The notes beneath the pieces are model-generated. The model ran no database searches and was not told where the DNA came from. It saw only the letters and a list, made by a program, of their open reading frames with translations. The position numbers and the translations under genes were made by a program. A DNA stretch of 64,000 nucleotides from Thiomonas delicata (GTDB lineage Bacteria; Pseudomonadota; Gammaproteobacteria; Burkholderiales; Burkholderiaceae_C). Shown piece after piece: positions 9,133-19,944 of this stretch. The stretch covers positions 1,538,109-1,602,108 of the forward strand of contig NZ_LT592171.1 of assembly GCF_900088825.1 (NCBI RefSeq), read 5' to 3'. How positions within the stretch are numbered: the first letter of the stretch is position 1; each line of letters opens with the position of its first letter.

Positions 9133-11154
9133 TTATCGGATGAACCAGCCGGACAACAACTTGCCCGGAACGAACAGCCACATGAACACCACGACTCCGG
9201 CGATCATCGCCAGGGCGTAGTAGTAGATGAAGCCGGTCTGCAATTGGCGGATGAGGCCTGCGGCAATCCCGACCAGGCGGGCAGTGCCGTTCACCACCAC
9301 ACCATCGATCAGCCCGGCGTCGGCGCCTTTCCAGAGCCCCCTGCCGACGAGGCGGGTTCCCGCAGCGATGATGTGCTCGTTGATCCAGTCCATGTAGTAC
9401 TTGTGGTCGAGCAGGGTGTAGACGGGTTTGAACATGCGCTCCATCGTCGCCGGGAACGCCAGGTTGACCATATAGCTGTAATACGCCACGGCAACGCCGG
9501 CCGCCGCCAGCCACAGCGGCAGCGAAGCGAAGGCGTGCAAGGTCATCAGGAGCGGGCCATGGAAATGCTCGGCCAAGTCGGCCATGGCCGGGTGCGCCGC
9601 GGTGTCGACCGTGATGGCGCCGTTGAAAAAACCACCGAACAGCAGCGGCTGGATGGCGAAATAGCCGATGACCGCGGAGGGAATGGCCAGCAGGATCAGC
9701 GGCAGCGTGACCACCCAGGGCGACTCGTGCGGTTCGAGCGCGGCGTGGTGCCCGCCATCATGGCCGTGTTCGTCATGTCCCGGCAGGTCGCGGAATCGCT
9801 CCTTGCCGTGAAACACCAGGAAGTAAAGGCGGAAGGAATACAGCGCCGTGACGAACACGCTGGCCGTGACCGCGAAGCTGGCGAATCCCGCGCCCGGCAG
9901 GTGGCTTGCGGCCACCGCCTCGATGATGCTGTCCTTGGAGTAGAAGCCGGAGAAGAAAGGCGTGCCGATCAGGGCCAGCGAGCCCACCAGGAAGGTGATC
10001 CAGGTGATGGGCATGTACTTGCGCAGGCCGCCCATGTGGCGGATGTCCTGGTCGTGGTGCATGCCGATGATGACCGAGCCGGCCGCCAGGAACAGCAGGG
10101 CCTTGAAGAAGGCGTGGGTCATCAGGTGGAAGATGGCCACCGAATAGGCCGAGGCCCCCAGCGCCACCGTCATGTAGCCGAGCTGGGACAGCGTGGAATA
10201 GGCGATGACGCGCTTGATGTCGTTCTGGATCACGCCGAGGAAACCCATGAACAGGGCCGTGATGCCGCCGATGACCAGGATGAAGGACAGCGCGGTATTG
10301 GACAGCTCGAACAGCGGCGACATGCGCGCCACCATGAAAATGCCGGCCGTGACCATGGTGGCGGCGTGGATCAGGGCCGAGATGGGCGTGGGGCCCTCCA
10401 TCGAATCGGGCAGCCAGACATGCAGCGGGAACTGCGCGCTCTTGCCCATCGCACCGATGAACAGACTGATGCAAATCACCGTGATCAGCATCCAGTCCGT
10501 GCCCGGGAAATGCAGCTGCGCCAGCGCGGGCGCCTTGGCGAAGATGTCGCTGTAGTTGAGGCTGCCGGTGTAGGCCAGCGCCAGGCCGATGCCCAGGATG
10601 AAGCCGAAATCGCCCACGCGGTTGACGACGAAGGCCTTGAGGTTGGCGAACACGGCCGACGGCTTGGTGTACCAGAAGCCGATGAGCAGATACGACACCA
10701 GGCCCACCGCCTCCCAGCCGAAGAACAGCTGCAGCATGTTGTTGCTCATCACCAGCATCAGCATGCTGAAGGTGAACAAGCTGATATAGGCGAAGAAGCG
10801 CTGGTAGCCCGGGTCGTCCGACATATAGCCGATGGTGTAGACGTGCACCATCAGTGAGACGAAGGTGACGATCACCATCATCAGCGCCGAAAGGCTGTCG
10901 ATCAGGAAGCCGACATCCATCTTGAGGCTGCCGACCTGCATCCAGGTGTAGACCGTGGCGTTGTAGTGGGCGCCGCCGATGACCTGGATCAGCACCCAGA
11001 CCGACAGGACGCACGAAAGGCCGACACCGGCGATGGTGACGACGTGCGAGCCTGTGCGTCCGATGCTCCGTCCGAACAGCCCGGCGATGACGGCCCCCGC
11101 CAAGGGAGCCAGCGCGATGACGAGCAGAAGCGTGGGATTGAGCGTGTCAGCCAT
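9133..11154 (-). CDS. nuoL: NADH-quinone oxidoreductase subunit L
   Basis: NuoL is the distal antiporter-like subunit and carries the long lateral helix along the membrane arm. The 673-residue length is normal. Conserved segments include NNMLQLFFGWEAVGLVSYLL, KSAQFPLHVWLPDSMEGPTP and MTHAFFKALLFLAAGSVI. A His-rich loop (GHDEHGHDGGHH, around residue 460) sits between two late helices and is a common variable feature. The start lies 3 bp after the nuoK stop, consistent with translational coupling. Confidence 0.96.
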   Translation of the reverse strand: MADTLNPTLLLVIALAPLAGAVIAGLFGRSIGRTGSHVVTIAGVGLSCVLSVWVLIQVIGGAHYNATVYTWMQVGSLKMDVGFLIDSLSALMMVIVTFVSLMVHVYTIGYMSDDPGYQRFFAYISLFTFSMLMLVMSNNMLQLFFGWEAVGLVSYLLIGFWYTKPSAVFANLKAFVVNRVGDFGFILGIGLALAYTGSLNYSDIFAKAPALAQLHFPGTDWMLITVICISLFIGAMGKSAQFPLHVWLPDSMEGPTPISALIHAATMVTAGIFMVARMSPLFELSNTALSFILVIGGITALFMGFLGVIQNDIKRVIAYSTLSQLGYMTVALGASAYSVAIFHLMTHAFFKALLFLAAGSVIIGMHHDQDIRHMGGLRKYMPITWITFLVGSLALIGTPFFSGFYSKDSIIEAVAASHLPGAGFASFAVTASVFVTALYSFRLYFLVFHGKERFRDLPGHDEHGHDGGHHAALEPHESPWVVTLPLILLAIPSAVIGYFAIQPLLFGGFFNGAITVDTAAHPAMADLAEHFHGPLLMTLHAFASLPLWLAAAGVAVAYYSYMVNLAFPATMERMFKPVYTLLDHKYYMDWINEHIIAAGTRLVGRGLWKGADAGLIDGVVVNGTARLVGIAAGLIRQLQTGFIYYYALAMIAGVVVFMWLFVPGKLLSGWFIR

Positions 11155-11157
11155 GCC

Positions 11158-11472
11158 TTAACCCTTGAGATGATCGAGTTCATCCACGTTGATCGTGGAC
11201 AGGTTGCGGAACAGCACCACCAGAATCGCCAGCCCGATGGCCGACTCGGCCGCGGCCACGGTGAGGATGAAAAACACGAACACCTGTCCCGCCATGTCCT
11301 GCAGGTAATGCGAGAACGCGATGAAGTTGAGGTTGACCGCGAGCAGCATCAGCTCGATGGCCATGAGCAAGACGATCAGGTTGCGGCGGTTGAGGAAGAT
11401 GCCCACCACCGAAATGGCGAACAGGATGGCGCCCAGCACGAGGTAATGGGCCAGACTGAGGGATCCCAACAT
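11158..11472 (-). CDS. nuoK: NADH-quinone oxidoreductase subunit K
   Basis: This 104-residue protein has three membrane helices, as expected for NuoK. The motif [15 protein letters not shown] carries the conserved membrane Glu of helix 2, and [13 protein letters not shown] carries the Glu of helix 3; both are important for proton translocation. Its ATG at 11472 lies 3 bp after the nuoJ stop codon (11476-11478), so the J-K-L junctions are all tightly packed. Confidence 0.96.
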   Translation of the reverse strand: MLGSLSLAHYLVLGAILFAISVVGIFLNRRNLIVLLMAIELMLLAVNLNFIAFSHYLQDMAGQVFVFFILTVAAAESAIGLAILVVLFRNLSTINVDELDHLKG

Positions 11473-11475
11473 GGC

Positions 11476-12111
11476 TTACTCCTTGCCTTCGGCTTTCATC
11501 TGCACCAGGCGCACGCGGTCCTCGCGCCGCACCTTGATCTGCTCGGAGACCTGAATCGTCTTGGTGTCCTTGCGACGACGCAGGGTCAGTGAAATGGCGG
11601 CGATGATGGCGACCAGCAAAATGACCGCCGCGATTTCAAGCGGGTAGAGATACCGCGTATAGAGCACCAGCCCCAGGGCATTGGTATTGGGCAGTTGCGC
11701 GAGCGCGTGTGCCACCGGAGTGACCGCCTGGCCTGCGGCCTGGGCCGCCGCGGTCTGGCCCCCGATCTGGAACGCCTGCATCAGCACGGCGGACATCTCC
11801 AGGATGATGAGTGCGCCGACCAGCGCCGCAACCGGGAAATAGCGCCAGAAACCCTGGCGCAGGCGATCGAGGTTGATGTCGAGCATCATCACCACGAACA
11901 GGAACAGCACCATCACCGCCCCGACATACACCAGCACCAGCACGATGGCGAGGAATTCGGCCTTCAGCAGCATCCAGATCGTCGATGCCTGGAAGAACGC
12001 CAGCACGAGATACAGCGCCGAATGCACCGGGTTGCGCGCGGTGATCACGCGGAACGCGGCGAACAACAGGACGACGGAAAACAGATAGAACAGCGCGGTT
12101 TGGATGCTCAT
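11476..12111 (-). CDS. nuoJ: NADH-quinone oxidoreductase subunit J
   Basis: The 211-residue product has five predicted membrane helices. It includes the NuoJ segment YVGAVMVLFLFVVMMLDI, which corresponds to helix 3 with the pi-bulge that rotates during turnover. The C-terminal tail after residue 165 is basic and cytoplasmic (RRRKDTKTIQ onwards). It is preceded by a 122-bp gap after nuoI, the largest gap inside the nuo cluster. I see no convincing promoter or terminator in that gap. Confidence 0.95.
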   Translation of the reverse strand: MSIQTALFYLFSVVLLFAAFRVITARNPVHSALYLVLAFFQASTIWMLLKAEFLAIVLVLVYVGAVMVLFLFVVMMLDINLDRLRQGFWRYFPVAALVGALIILEMSAVLMQAFQIGGQTAAAQAAGQAVTPVAHALAQLPNTNALGLVLYTRYLYPLEIAAVILLVAIIAAISLTLRRRKDTKTIQVSEQIKVRREDRVRLVQMKAEGKE

Positions 12112-12233
12112 GATCGGATGGTTTCGACAGCGCGGGAAAACTGCGCAAGGCTTGACGCAGGCAAGCTTGCTCGATGCACTGGCAATGAGGAGAGGCTTCC
12201 AGCCGGGTCAAGTCCGAGCCGGCATGGCCGCCT

Positions 12234-12722
12234 TCAGCGGAATTTGGCGTCGGCCTCCTTGTTGGGGGCGATTTCGTGCTCGTAGCGGTCACCCACGGCC
12301 AGCAGCATGTCCTTGGTGAAATACAGATCACCGCGCTGCTCGCCGTGGTACTCGAAGATATGGGTTTCGACGATGGAATCGACCGGACAGCTTTCCTCGC
12401 AGAAGCCGCAGAAAATGCACTTGGTCAGGTCGATGTCGTAGCGCGTGGTGCGGCGCGTGCCGTCATCGCGCTGCTCGGACTCGATGGTAATGGCCAGCGC
12501 CGGGCAAACCGCCTCGCAGAGCTTGCAGGCGATGCAGCGCTCCTCGCCGTTGGGGTAGCGGCGCAGCGCATGCAGGCCGCGGAAACGCGGCGACATCGGC
12601 GTCTTCTCCTCCGGGTACTGCACCGTGATCTTGCGCCGGAAGGCGTGCTTGCCGGTCAGGGCCAGACCCTTGACGAGTTCGACCAGGAAAAAGCTGTTGA
12701 AGGTGTCGCGGACTGCGGCCAT
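12234..12722 (-). CDS. nuoI: NADH-quinone oxidoreductase subunit I (two 4Fe-4S clusters)
   Basis: NuoI carries clusters N6a and N6b of the peripheral arm and passes electrons to NuoB. The 162-residue protein shows two complete CxxCxxCxxxC motifs, at residues 63-73 ([11 protein letters not shown]) and 102-112 ([11 protein letters not shown]). The N-terminus [20 protein letters not shown] is the usual amphipathic anchor. It lies 18 bp after nuoH. Length and ligands are normal. Confidence 0.96.
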   Translation of the reverse strand: MAAVRDTFNSFFLVELVKGLALTGKHAFRRKITVQYPEEKTPMSPRFRGLHALRRYPNGEERCIACKLCEAVCPALAITIESEQRDDGTRRTTRYDIDLTKCIFCGFCEESCPVDSIVETHIFEYHGEQRGDLYFTKDMLLAVGDRYEHEIAPNKEADAKFR

Positions 12723-12740
12723 GGCTGTGTGTTCTCCGTT

Positions 12741-13802
12741 TCAGTGCCAGATCGACCAGGGCGTTTGCATCCACGCGCCGATCAGGACCAGCCAGACCAA
12801 GGTGACGGGAATGAAGATCTTCCAGCCCAGGCGCATGATCTGGTCATAGCGATAGCGCGGGAAGGTGGCTCGCACCCAGAGAAAGATCGACACCACCAGG
12901 AAGGCCTTGACACCGAGCCAGATCCACCCGGGAATGAAACCGAGAAAAGCCACCGGGGCATCCCAGCCGCCGAGGAACATGATGCTGGCGAGGAAGGACA
13001 CCAGGATCATGTTCGCGTATTCGGCGAGGAAGAACAGCGCGAACGACATGCCCGAATATTCGACCATATGCCCGGCCACGATCTCGGACTCGCCTTCGAC
13101 CACGTCGAAGGGATGGCGGTTGGTTTCGGCGATGCCGGAAATGAGGTAGACGACGAAAATCGGCAGCAGGGGCAGCCAGTTCCAGGACAGGAAGTTCAGC
13201 CCCATGCCGGCAAACTGGCCCTTCTGCTGGCCGGCCACGATGGCGCTCAGATTGAGGCTGCCGGAGACCATCAGCACGATCACCAGACAAAAGCCCATGG
13301 CGATTTCGTAGCTCACCATCTGCGCCGATGCCCGCATCGCGCCGAGAAAGGCGTATTTGGAGTTGGATGCCCAGCCGGCGATGATGATGCCGTACACCTC
13401 CAGCGAGGTGATGGCGAGAATCAGCAGCAACCCCGCATTCACGTTGGCCAACGCCACGTCGGGCCCGAAGGGCATGACCGACCACGCGGCCAGCGCCGGC
13501 ATGATGGTCATGATGGGGCCGAGAATGAACAGGAACTGGCTGGACTTGGTCGGGACGATGATTTCCTTGAAGATGAACTTCAAGCCGTCGGCGATAGGCT
13601 GCAGCAAGCCGTAGGGACCGACCCGATTCGGGCCGATGCGGATCTGGATCCAGCCGATGAGCTTGCGCTCCCACAGCGTGAGATAGGCCACGGCGATGAA
13701 CAGCGGCAGGACGATGGCGACGATCTTGATCACCGTCCATACCACCGGCCAGGCCACGGGCCCGAGCAGTTGCAAACCACCGGAGTTGAAGGCGTCGAAC
13801 AT
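12741..13802 (-). CDS. nuoH: NADH-quinone oxidoreductase subunit H
   Basis: NuoH is the membrane subunit that shapes the quinone-binding cavity at the junction with the peripheral arm. The 353-residue protein has eight or nine helices. It contains the signature [20 protein letters not shown] near residue 57 and the acidic loop [20 protein letters not shown], which carries the conserved Glu residues facing the quinone tunnel. The start is 3 bp after the nuoG stop. No anomalies. Confidence 0.97.
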   Translation of the reverse strand: MFDAFNSGGLQLLGPVAWPVVWTVIKIVAIVLPLFIAVAYLTLWERKLIGWIQIRIGPNRVGPYGLLQPIADGLKFIFKEIIVPTKSSQFLFILGPIMTIMPALAAWSVMPFGPDVALANVNAGLLLILAITSLEVYGIIIAGWASNSKYAFLGAMRASAQMVSYEIAMGFCLVIVLMVSGSLNLSAIVAGQQKGQFAGMGLNFLSWNWLPLLPIFVVYLISGIAETNRHPFDVVEGESEIVAGHMVEYSGMSFALFFLAEYANMILVSFLASIMFLGGWDAPVAFLGFIPGWIWLGVKAFLVVSIFLWVRATFPRYRYDQIMRLGWKIFIPVTLVWLVLIGAWMQTPWSIWH

Positions 13803-13805
13803 GGG

Positions 13806-16163
13806 TCAGACCTTGTGGACGGAGACGGCGCCGAACAACGCGCCGAGACTGGCCGTGGCAGGATGTGCCGTCGGGATTCGCACCACGCCGGCAGCCAACC
13901 CGGCATCCAGCCTGGCCGGCAATTCGGCGGAGAAGGGACCTTGCTTCACGGTGACGCGATCGCCCGGCTGCAAGCCCAGGCGTTCCCAGGCATCGGCAGG
14001 CAGGGCGATCTGCCCAGCCAGGCGCGCGTCGCGCGTTTGCTGCAACGAAGGCGCGCGGCGCACGATGGCGTCGCTGCGGTAGATGGGGACTTCGCTCAGG
14101 CGCTCGAACCCGGCATCGCCAGCTGGCTCCCGGCCGTTGGCCGACCCCAGGGTCTGCGACAGCGGCGGCGCCTCAGACCGCCCCAGACGCGCGGCAATAT
14201 CCACGCCCTGCAATGCAGCCTCCCGCACGGCCTCGATGGCGTCGTACTCGAAACCGGCCAGACCGAGCTGGTCGGCCAGGACGCGCAGGACCTTCCACGC
14301 CGGACGCGATTGGCCGACCGAGGCCACGACCGGATTAAAGGACTGCAAGACACCTTCGCAATTCACGAAACTGCCCGCCGTTTCGCTGAAGGGCGCGATG
14401 GGCAGCATGACCTGGGCATAGTCCATCGCGCCATGCTTGTAGGCGCTCAGGGCCACGACGAAGGCGGATTTGCGCATCGCCTCGAGGGCTGCGGCCCCGC
14501 GCGGCGTGTCGAACTCGGGCTCGACGTTCAGCAACAGCATGGCGGCAGGCGGCGCATCCAGCATTTGCGCCGCGTTCAATCCGCCCTGACGCGGCTTTGC
14601 GTCCACGAGGTGCGCGCCAACCGTATTGCCCGCCTCCACCGTATAGCCGAAACTCGCCCCCGTGTTGTCGGCAAGCCAGCGCGCCAGAGCCGCCAGCTGG
14701 GTGGCTTCGGGATGCTGGGCCGCGGCGTTGCCGAGCAGCACGGCCTTGCGTTCCCCGGCCATCAGACTTTGCGCGATGCGCTGGGCGGCTTCGCCAGGGC
14801 GCACGCTCGCGACTGCCACGGGGCGCCCGATGCCCTTGGCATCGGCGACACCGGCCGCCACTTCGGCCAGCAGGGACACCCAGGCACTGGGAGCGGCGAT
14901 GAGCCGTGCATGCACGGGCATGAGCAAGTCGTCGTCTGCCGCGTGCAGCACGCTGAGCTTGCAGCCTGATTTGCAAGCGCGGCGCAGCTTGGCGGCGAGG
15001 AGGGGATGATCCTTGCGCAGGAAGGATCCGATGACGAAAGCGGACTGCAGACGTCGCACATCGGCGATGGGCAGGCCCAGCCAGGGAATGCCGTGGCCGA
15101 CGGCATCGTGCGAGAAGTCGGCATGGCGCAAGCGGAAATCGATGTTCTCGCTCCCCAAGGCGCGCACCAGTTTGCCCAGCAGGAACAACTCCTCGAGCGT
15201 GCTGTCGGCGGTGGCCAGCGCCCCCAGGGCCCGGGCGCCGTCCACCTCGATGACGCGGCGCAAACCCTGCGCGACATAGCCCAGCGCCGTGGGCCAGTCT
15301 GTCTCACGCCACGTCCCGTCGTCGCGAATCATGGGGCGGGTCAGGCGCTCCGAGCTATTGAGCCCCTCGTAGCTGAAACGATCGCGGTCGGAAATCCAGC
15401 ATTCGTTGATGGCCTCGTTGTCCTGCGGCACCACACGCATGACCTTGTTGTTCTTCACCTGCATCACCAGGTTGCTGCCCAGGCTGTCGTGCGGACTCAC
15501 GGACGCGCGGCGCGTGAGCTCCCAGGTGCGCGCGGCGAAGCGAAAGGGTTTGCTGGTGAGCGCGCCGACCGGGCAAATGTCGATCATATTGCCCGACAAC
15601 TCGGAGTCGATCGAGCCTTCGAGGAAGGTGGTGATCTCGGAATGCTCGCCGCGATGGACCATGCCGAGCTCCATGATGCCCGCCACCTCCTGGCCGAAAC
15701 GCACGCAGCGTGTGCAATGGATGCAGCGGCTCATCTCCTCCATCGCCACCAGGGGGCCGGCGTTCTTGTGGAACACGACGCGCTTTTCTTCCTGATAGCG
15801 CGAAGCCGACGCGCCGTAACCGACCGCCAAGTCCTGCAGCTGGCACTCGCCGCCCTGATCGCAGATCGGGCAATCCAGCGGGTGGTTGATGAGCAGCAAC
15901 TCCATCACGCCCTTCTGGGCCTGCACCGCCTTGTCCGAATGGGTGCGCACGATCATGCCCTGCGCCACGGGCGTGGCGCAGGCCGGCAGGGGTTTGGGCG
16001 CCTTTTCCACGTCGACCAGGCACATGCGGCAATTGGCCGCGATGGACAGCTTGGGGTGGTAGCAGAAGTGCGGAACGTAGATGTCGAGCTTGTGCGCGGC
16101 GTCCATGACCATGGAGCCCTCGGGCACCTCGACCTTGCGACCGTCGATTTCCAGTTCAACCAT
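13806..16163 (-). CDS. nuoG: NADH-quinone oxidoreductase subunit G (iron-sulfur, molybdopterin-oxidoreductase-like)
   Basis: This 785-residue peripheral-arm subunit starts with a 2Fe-2S ferredoxin domain (CYHPKLSIAANCRMC, residues 34-48). It is followed by the His-Cys3 4Fe-4S site (HPLDCPICDQGGECQLQD) and CIHCTRC with a later Cys, which form clusters N1b, N5 and N4. The rest is the inactive molybdopterin-oxidoreductase-like domain typical of NuoG. The C-terminal third is Ala-rich and more divergent, as usual in Burkholderiales. It follows nuoF by 47 bp. Confidence 0.96.
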   Translation of the reverse strand: MVELEIDGRKVEVPEGSMVMDAAHKLDIYVPHFCYHPKLSIAANCRMCLVDVEKAPKPLPACATPVAQGMIVRTHSDKAVQAQKGVMELLLINHPLDCPICDQGGECQLQDLAVGYGASASRYQEEKRVVFHKNAGPLVAMEEMSRCIHCTRCVRFGQEVAGIMELGMVHRGEHSEITTFLEGSIDSELSGNMIDICPVGALTSKPFRFAARTWELTRRASVSPHDSLGSNLVMQVKNNKVMRVVPQDNEAINECWISDRDRFSYEGLNSSERLTRPMIRDDGTWRETDWPTALGYVAQGLRRVIEVDGARALGALATADSTLEELFLLGKLVRALGSENIDFRLRHADFSHDAVGHGIPWLGLPIADVRRLQSAFVIGSFLRKDHPLLAAKLRRACKSGCKLSVLHAADDDLLMPVHARLIAAPSAWVSLLAEVAAGVADAKGIGRPVAVASVRPGEAAQRIAQSLMAGERKAVLLGNAAAQHPEATQLAALARWLADNTGASFGYTVEAGNTVGAHLVDAKPRQGGLNAAQMLDAPPAAMLLLNVEPEFDTPRGAAALEAMRKSAFVVALSAYKHGAMDYAQVMLPIAPFSETAGSFVNCEGVLQSFNPVVASVGQSRPAWKVLRVLADQLGLAGFEYDAIEAVREAALQGVDIAARLGRSEAPPLSQTLGSANGREPAGDAGFERLSEVPIYRSDAIVRRAPSLQQTRDARLAGQIALPADAWERLGLQPGDRVTVKQGPFSAELPARLDAGLAAGVVRIPTAHPATASLGALFGAVSVHKV

Positions 16164-16210
16164 GTCGTGTCAACCTCGTGTGCAGGGTCTGCGGCTTGGC
16201 GTCGATGGCG

Positions 16211-17545
16211 TCAAACATACGCGGGAACCATGCAGGTCTTGTGTTCAATGTGATGCTCGAACTCGGCGCGGAAATGCTTGATGAAGGATTTCACCGGCAT
16301 GGCCGCCGCATCCCCCAGCGCGCAGATGGTGCGCCCTGCGATGTTGTCGGACACGGAGTTCAGCAATTCCAGATCTTCGGCGCGGCCCTGACCGTTTTCG
16401 ATGCGGTGAACCATGCGGTACAGCCATCCCGTGCCTTCGCGGCATGGCGTGCATTGCCCGCACGACTCATGCTGATAAAAGTACGACAGCCTCTGCAGCG
16501 ACTTGACCATGCAGCGCGTGTCGTTGAGCACGATGACCGCGCCGGAACCGAGCATGGAGCCGGCCTTGGCGATGGAGTCGTAGTCCATCGTGCAGTCCAT
16601 GACGATGTCCGCGGGCAGCACCGGCGCGGAAGATCCGCCGGGGATCACGGCCTTCAGCGCCCTGCCCCCGCGCATGCCCCCGGCCAGCGCCAGCAGCTTG
16701 GAGAACGGCGTGCCCATCGGCACCTCGTAGTTGCCCGGCAGCGCCACGTCGCCCGAGACCGAATAGATCTTGGTGCCGCCGTTGTTCGGTTTACCGACCT
16801 CGAGATAGGCCTGGCCGCCATTGCGAATGATCCAGGGCACCGCGGCGAAAGTCTCGGTGTTGTTGATCGTGGTGGGCTTGCCGTACAGGCCATAACTGGC
16901 GGGGAATGGAGGCTTGAAGCGGGGCTGCCCCTTCTTGCCTTCGAGCGACTCCAGCAGCGCCGTTTCCTCGCCACAGATGTAGGCGCCGAAGCCGTGCGAG
17001 GCGTGCAACTGGAAGCTGAACGAACTGCCAAGAATGTTGTTGCCGAGAAAACCTGCGGCGCGCGCCTCTTCCAAGGCTTCCTCGAAACGCTCGTAATCCT
17101 CGAAGATCTCGCCGTGAATGTAGTTGTAGCCGACGCTGATGCCCATGGCGTAGGCGGCGATCGCCATGCCTTCGATGACGATGTGCGGATTGAAGCGCAG
17201 GATGTCGCGGTCCTTGAAGGTTCCGGGCTCGCCTTCGTCGGAATTGCACACCAGATACTTCTGACCCGGAAACTGCCGTGGCATGAAACTCCACTTCAAA
17301 CCGGTCGGAAAACCGGCGCCGCCCCGCCCGCGCAGGGCCGAGAGCTTGACCTCGGCGATCACTTGCTCCGGCGTCATGCCGGGGCCGCCGTCAGCGCCGA
17401 GAATCTTGCGCAATGCCTGGTAGCCGTCGCGCGCGACATAGCCGCTCAGGCCCCAGTTCTTGCCATCCAACCCGAGCAGGATCTGCGGGCTCAGATGACG
17501 GCCGTGGAAGCAGGTTTCCAGGCCGCTCGATGTTCCAGCCTTCAT
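16211..17545 (-). CDS. nuoF: NADH-quinone oxidoreductase subunit F (NADH- and FMN-binding)
   Basis: NuoF oxidises NADH at FMN and passes electrons to cluster N3. The 444-residue protein has the Gly-rich nucleotide-binding stretch [17 protein letters not shown] (residues 71-87), [12 protein letters not shown], and the N3 ligands C362, C365, C368 ([12 protein letters not shown]) and C408. I chose the ATG at 17545 ([13 protein letters not shown]). It overlaps the nuoE stop by 4 bp (ATGA), while longer frames upstream run into nuoE. Normal length. Confidence 0.97.
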   Translation of the reverse strand: MKAGTSSGLETCFHGRHLSPQILLGLDGKNWGLSGYVARDGYQALRKILGADGGPGMTPEQVIAEVKLSALRGRGGAGFPTGLKWSFMPRQFPGQKYLVCNSDEGEPGTFKDRDILRFNPHIVIEGMAIAAYAMGISVGYNYIHGEIFEDYERFEEALEEARAAGFLGNNILGSSFSFQLHASHGFGAYICGEETALLESLEGKKGQPRFKPPFPASYGLYGKPTTINNTETFAAVPWIIRNGGQAYLEVGKPNNGGTKIYSVSGDVALPGNYEVPMGTPFSKLLALAGGMRGGRALKAVIPGGSSAPVLPADIVMDCTMDYDSIAKAGSMLGSGAVIVLNDTRCMVKSLQRLSYFYQHESCGQCTPCREGTGWLYRMVHRIENGQGRAEDLELLNSVSDNIAGRTICALGDAAAMPVKSFIKHFRAEFEHHIEHKTCMVPAYV

Positions 17546-18051
17546 GCCGCTCCCCCTCGCGCCGCGTCGGCCCTGAGTTCGTCGATCAGAGCGTCGAGTT
17601 GAGCGTGATTCAGATAACTGCACATGCGACGGTCGTTGACCAAGGCGACGGGCGCATCACCGCAAGCCCCCAGACACTCGCTTTCCTGCAGCGTGAACAA
17701 ACCATCCGGTGTGGTCTCCCCCAGTGCCACGCCGAGCTTCTCGCTCAGATACTGGGCCGCTTGCATGCCGCCGCTCAATTGGCACGGCAGATTGGTGCAG
17801 ATGTTCAATTTGTAGCGTCCCACCGGCTTGGTGTTGAACATGTTGTAGAAGGTCACCACTTCGTGCACGGCGATGGCCGGCATGCCGATGTAGTCAGCGA
17901 CGTCGCGCTCGGCATCGGGCGAAACCCAGCCGCTTTCCTGTTGCACGATGGACAACGCAGCGATGACTGCCGACTGCCTCTGATCAGCGGGGTATTTGGC
18001 CAATTCGCGATCGATGCGCTGGCGGGTCGATTCAGACAACATGGGATTCAC
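17542..18051 (-). CDS. nuoE: NADH-quinone oxidoreductase subunit E (2Fe-2S)
   Basis: NuoE is the thioredoxin-like 2Fe-2S subunit next to NuoF. The 169-residue protein has the four ligands C85 and C90 (NICTNLPC) and C126 and C130 (ESECLGAC), binding cluster N1a. The N-terminal helical bundle and [10 protein letters not shown] stretch match the family. Its start codon overlaps the end of nuoD by 4 bp and its stop overlaps nuoF by 4 bp, so D-E-F are translationally coupled. Confidence 0.96.
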   Translation of the reverse strand: MNPMLSESTRQRIDRELAKYPADQRQSAVIAALSIVQQESGWVSPDAERDVADYIGMPAIAVHEVVTFYNMFNTKPVGRYKLNICTNLPCQLSGGMQAAQYLSEKLGVALGETTPDGLFTLQESECLGACGDAPVALVNDRRMCSYLNHAQLDALIDELRADAARGGAA

Positions 18052-19301
18052 CGGTCAATTTCGCCGAACACGATGTCCATCGTGCCGATGATGGCCACGG
18101 CGTCGGCAATCATGTGGCCGCGCGACATTTCGTCCATCGCGGCAAGATGCGCAAAGCCAGGGGCGCGGATCTTCAGACGGAAGGGTTTGTTCGCGCCGTC
18201 GGAGACGAGATAAATGCCGAACTCGCCCTTGGGATGCTCCACGGCCGCATAGGCCTGTCCTTCGGGCACGTGGAACCCCTCGGAGAACAGCTTGAAGTGA
18301 TGAATGAGCTGTTCCATGCTGGTCTTCATCTCGACCCGCGATGGCGGAGCCACCTTGTGGTTGTCGGTGATGACCGGCCCTGGATTGGCGCGCAGCCAAG
18401 CCACGCACTGCTGGATGATGCGATTGGACTGGCGCATCTCCTCCATGCGCACCAGATAGCGGTCGTAGCAGTCGCCTTCCTTGCCCACGGGAATGTCGAA
18501 GTCCATCCGGTCGTAGACGTCATAGGGCTGGTTCTTGCGCAAGTCCCAGACGATGCCAGAACCGCGCAGCATGGGGCCCGTGAAACCGAGTTGCAAGGCG
18601 CGCTCGGGAGACACGACGCCGATGCCAACCGTGCGCTGCTTCCAAATGCGGTTGTCCGTCAACAAGGTTTCGTATTCATCGACGTACTTGGGAAAGCGCT
18701 GGGTGAAGTCGTCGATGAAGTCCAGCAACGATCCGCTTCGATTGCTATTCAGCGCCTTGGTCTCGCGGGGACCGTGGACGCTGGATTCGCGGTACTGCGG
18801 CATGGAGTCGGGCAGGTCGCGATACACGCCGCCCGGACGGAAATAGGCGGCATGCATGCGGGCACCCGAAGCCGCCTCGTACATGTCGAACAGATCCTCC
18901 CGCTCACGGAAGGCGTAGAGGAAGATGGTCATCGCGCCGCAGTCCAGCCCGTGCGCACCCAGCCAAAGCAGGTGGTTCAGCAAGCGCGTGATCTCGGCGA
19001 ACATGACGCGGATGTACTGCGCGCGCTCCGGCACCTCGATGCCGAGGAGTTTCTCGATCGCCAGCACATAGGCGTGCTCGTTGCACATCATCGACACATA
19101 GTCCAGCCTGTCCATATAGGGCAGGGCCTGGATGTAGGTGCGCGTCTCCGCCAGTTTTTCGGTCGCGCGGTGCAGCAGCCCGATATGCGGATCGGCGCGC
19201 TGGATGACCTCGCCATCGAGTTCCAGGACAAGACGAAGGACGCCATGCGCCGCCGGATGCTGCGGGCCGAAATTCAGCGTGTAGTTCTTGATTTCTGCCA
19301 T
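18048..19301 (-). CDS. nuoD: NADH-quinone oxidoreductase subunit D (49-kDa subunit)
   Basis: NuoD is the 417-residue hydrogenase-like subunit that lines the quinone-binding site with NuoB. It begins [20 protein letters not shown], the family signature with the conserved His residues of the quinone pocket. It contains [17 protein letters not shown] and [11 protein letters not shown]. It is a separate gene from nuoC here, unlike the nuoCD fusion of E. coli. It starts 7 bp after the nuoC stop. Confidence 0.97.
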   Translation of the reverse strand: MAEIKNYTLNFGPQHPAAHGVLRLVLELDGEVIQRADPHIGLLHRATEKLAETRTYIQALPYMDRLDYVSMMCNEHAYVLAIEKLLGIEVPERAQYIRVMFAEITRLLNHLLWLGAHGLDCGAMTIFLYAFREREDLFDMYEAASGARMHAAYFRPGGVYRDLPDSMPQYRESSVHGPRETKALNSNRSGSLLDFIDDFTQRFPKYVDEYETLLTDNRIWKQRTVGIGVVSPERALQLGFTGPMLRGSGIVWDLRKNQPYDVYDRMDFDIPVGKEGDCYDRYLVRMEEMRQSNRIIQQCVAWLRANPGPVITDNHKVAPPSRVEMKTSMEQLIHHFKLFSEGFHVPEGQAYAAVEHPKGEFGIYLVSDGANKPFRLKIRAPGFAHLAAMDEMSRGHMIADAVAIIGTMDIVFGEIDR

Positions 19302-19308
19302 GGCTTGC

Positions 19309-19911
19309 TCAGTGTTTCAGGCCGCCGTAGCCGGCTTCGCGCACGATGCGGGGCACGATCTCGCGCGGCTCGATGGTCACGGGCTGGTAGATCACGCGCC
19401 TGGCTTCGGGGTCATAGCGCATCTCGACCGTACCGCTGATCGGGAAGTCCTTGCGGAAGGGGTGCCCGATGAAGCCGTAGTCGGTCAGGATGCGGCGAAG
19501 ATCGTTGTGCCCCTCGAACACCACGCCATAGAGATCGAATGCCTCGCGCTCGTACCAGTTGGCGCTGTTCCAGATGGAATCGACCGAAGGCACGATGGGA
19601 AAATCGTCGTCGGGACACCATACCCGCACCCGCACGCGATGATTGCAGTGCACGGACAGGAGGTGAAGCACCACCACATAGCGGCGCCCGTCCCAAGGGG
19701 CGTTCGCATACCCTTGGTAGTCGACCGCGCAGAGGTCGATGAGCTGCTCGAAACGCAGGGATTCGTGATCGCGCAGGATGCGGCAGGCTTCGAGATATTC
19801 GGATGGCCGCACGTCCAGGGTCAGTTCACCCAAGTCCATCGACAATGGCGCGATGCGTTCACCCAAGTATTGCTGGAGATCGAGCTGAAGCTGTGCAAGT
19901 TTGCTGGTCAT
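19309..19911 (-). CDS. nuoC: NADH-quinone oxidoreductase subunit C (30-kDa subunit)
   Basis: The 200-residue protein matches NuoC of the peripheral arm. It has the typical [12 protein letters not shown] region and the signature segment [20 protein letters not shown] followed by [19 protein letters not shown]. The C-terminus [17 protein letters not shown] is the usual linker end before NuoD. Gene order B-C-D with a 33-bp gap from nuoB is standard for betaproteobacteria. Confidence 0.96.
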   Translation of the reverse strand: MTSKLAQLQLDLQQYLGERIAPLSMDLGELTLDVRPSEYLEACRILRDHESLRFEQLIDLCAVDYQGYANAPWDGRRYVVVLHLLSVHCNHRVRVRVWCPDDDFPIVPSVDSIWNSANWYEREAFDLYGVVFEGHNDLRRILTDYGFIGHPFRKDFPISGTVEMRYDPEARRVIYQPVTIEPREIVPRIVREAGYGGLKH

Positions 19912-19944
19912 CGGGACGTGCGGTAAGTGCGCTGTGAACCGGGC

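Noticed and set aside
9700-9790. His-rich stretch in nuoL as a special metal site
   Set aside because: Variable His-rich loops at this point are common in NuoL proteins and lie outside the conserved proton path.
18048-19911. Possible frameshift splitting a nuoCD fusion
   Set aside because: Separate nuoC and nuoD of full length are the normal state in betaproteobacteria; both have proper starts and a 7-bp gap.
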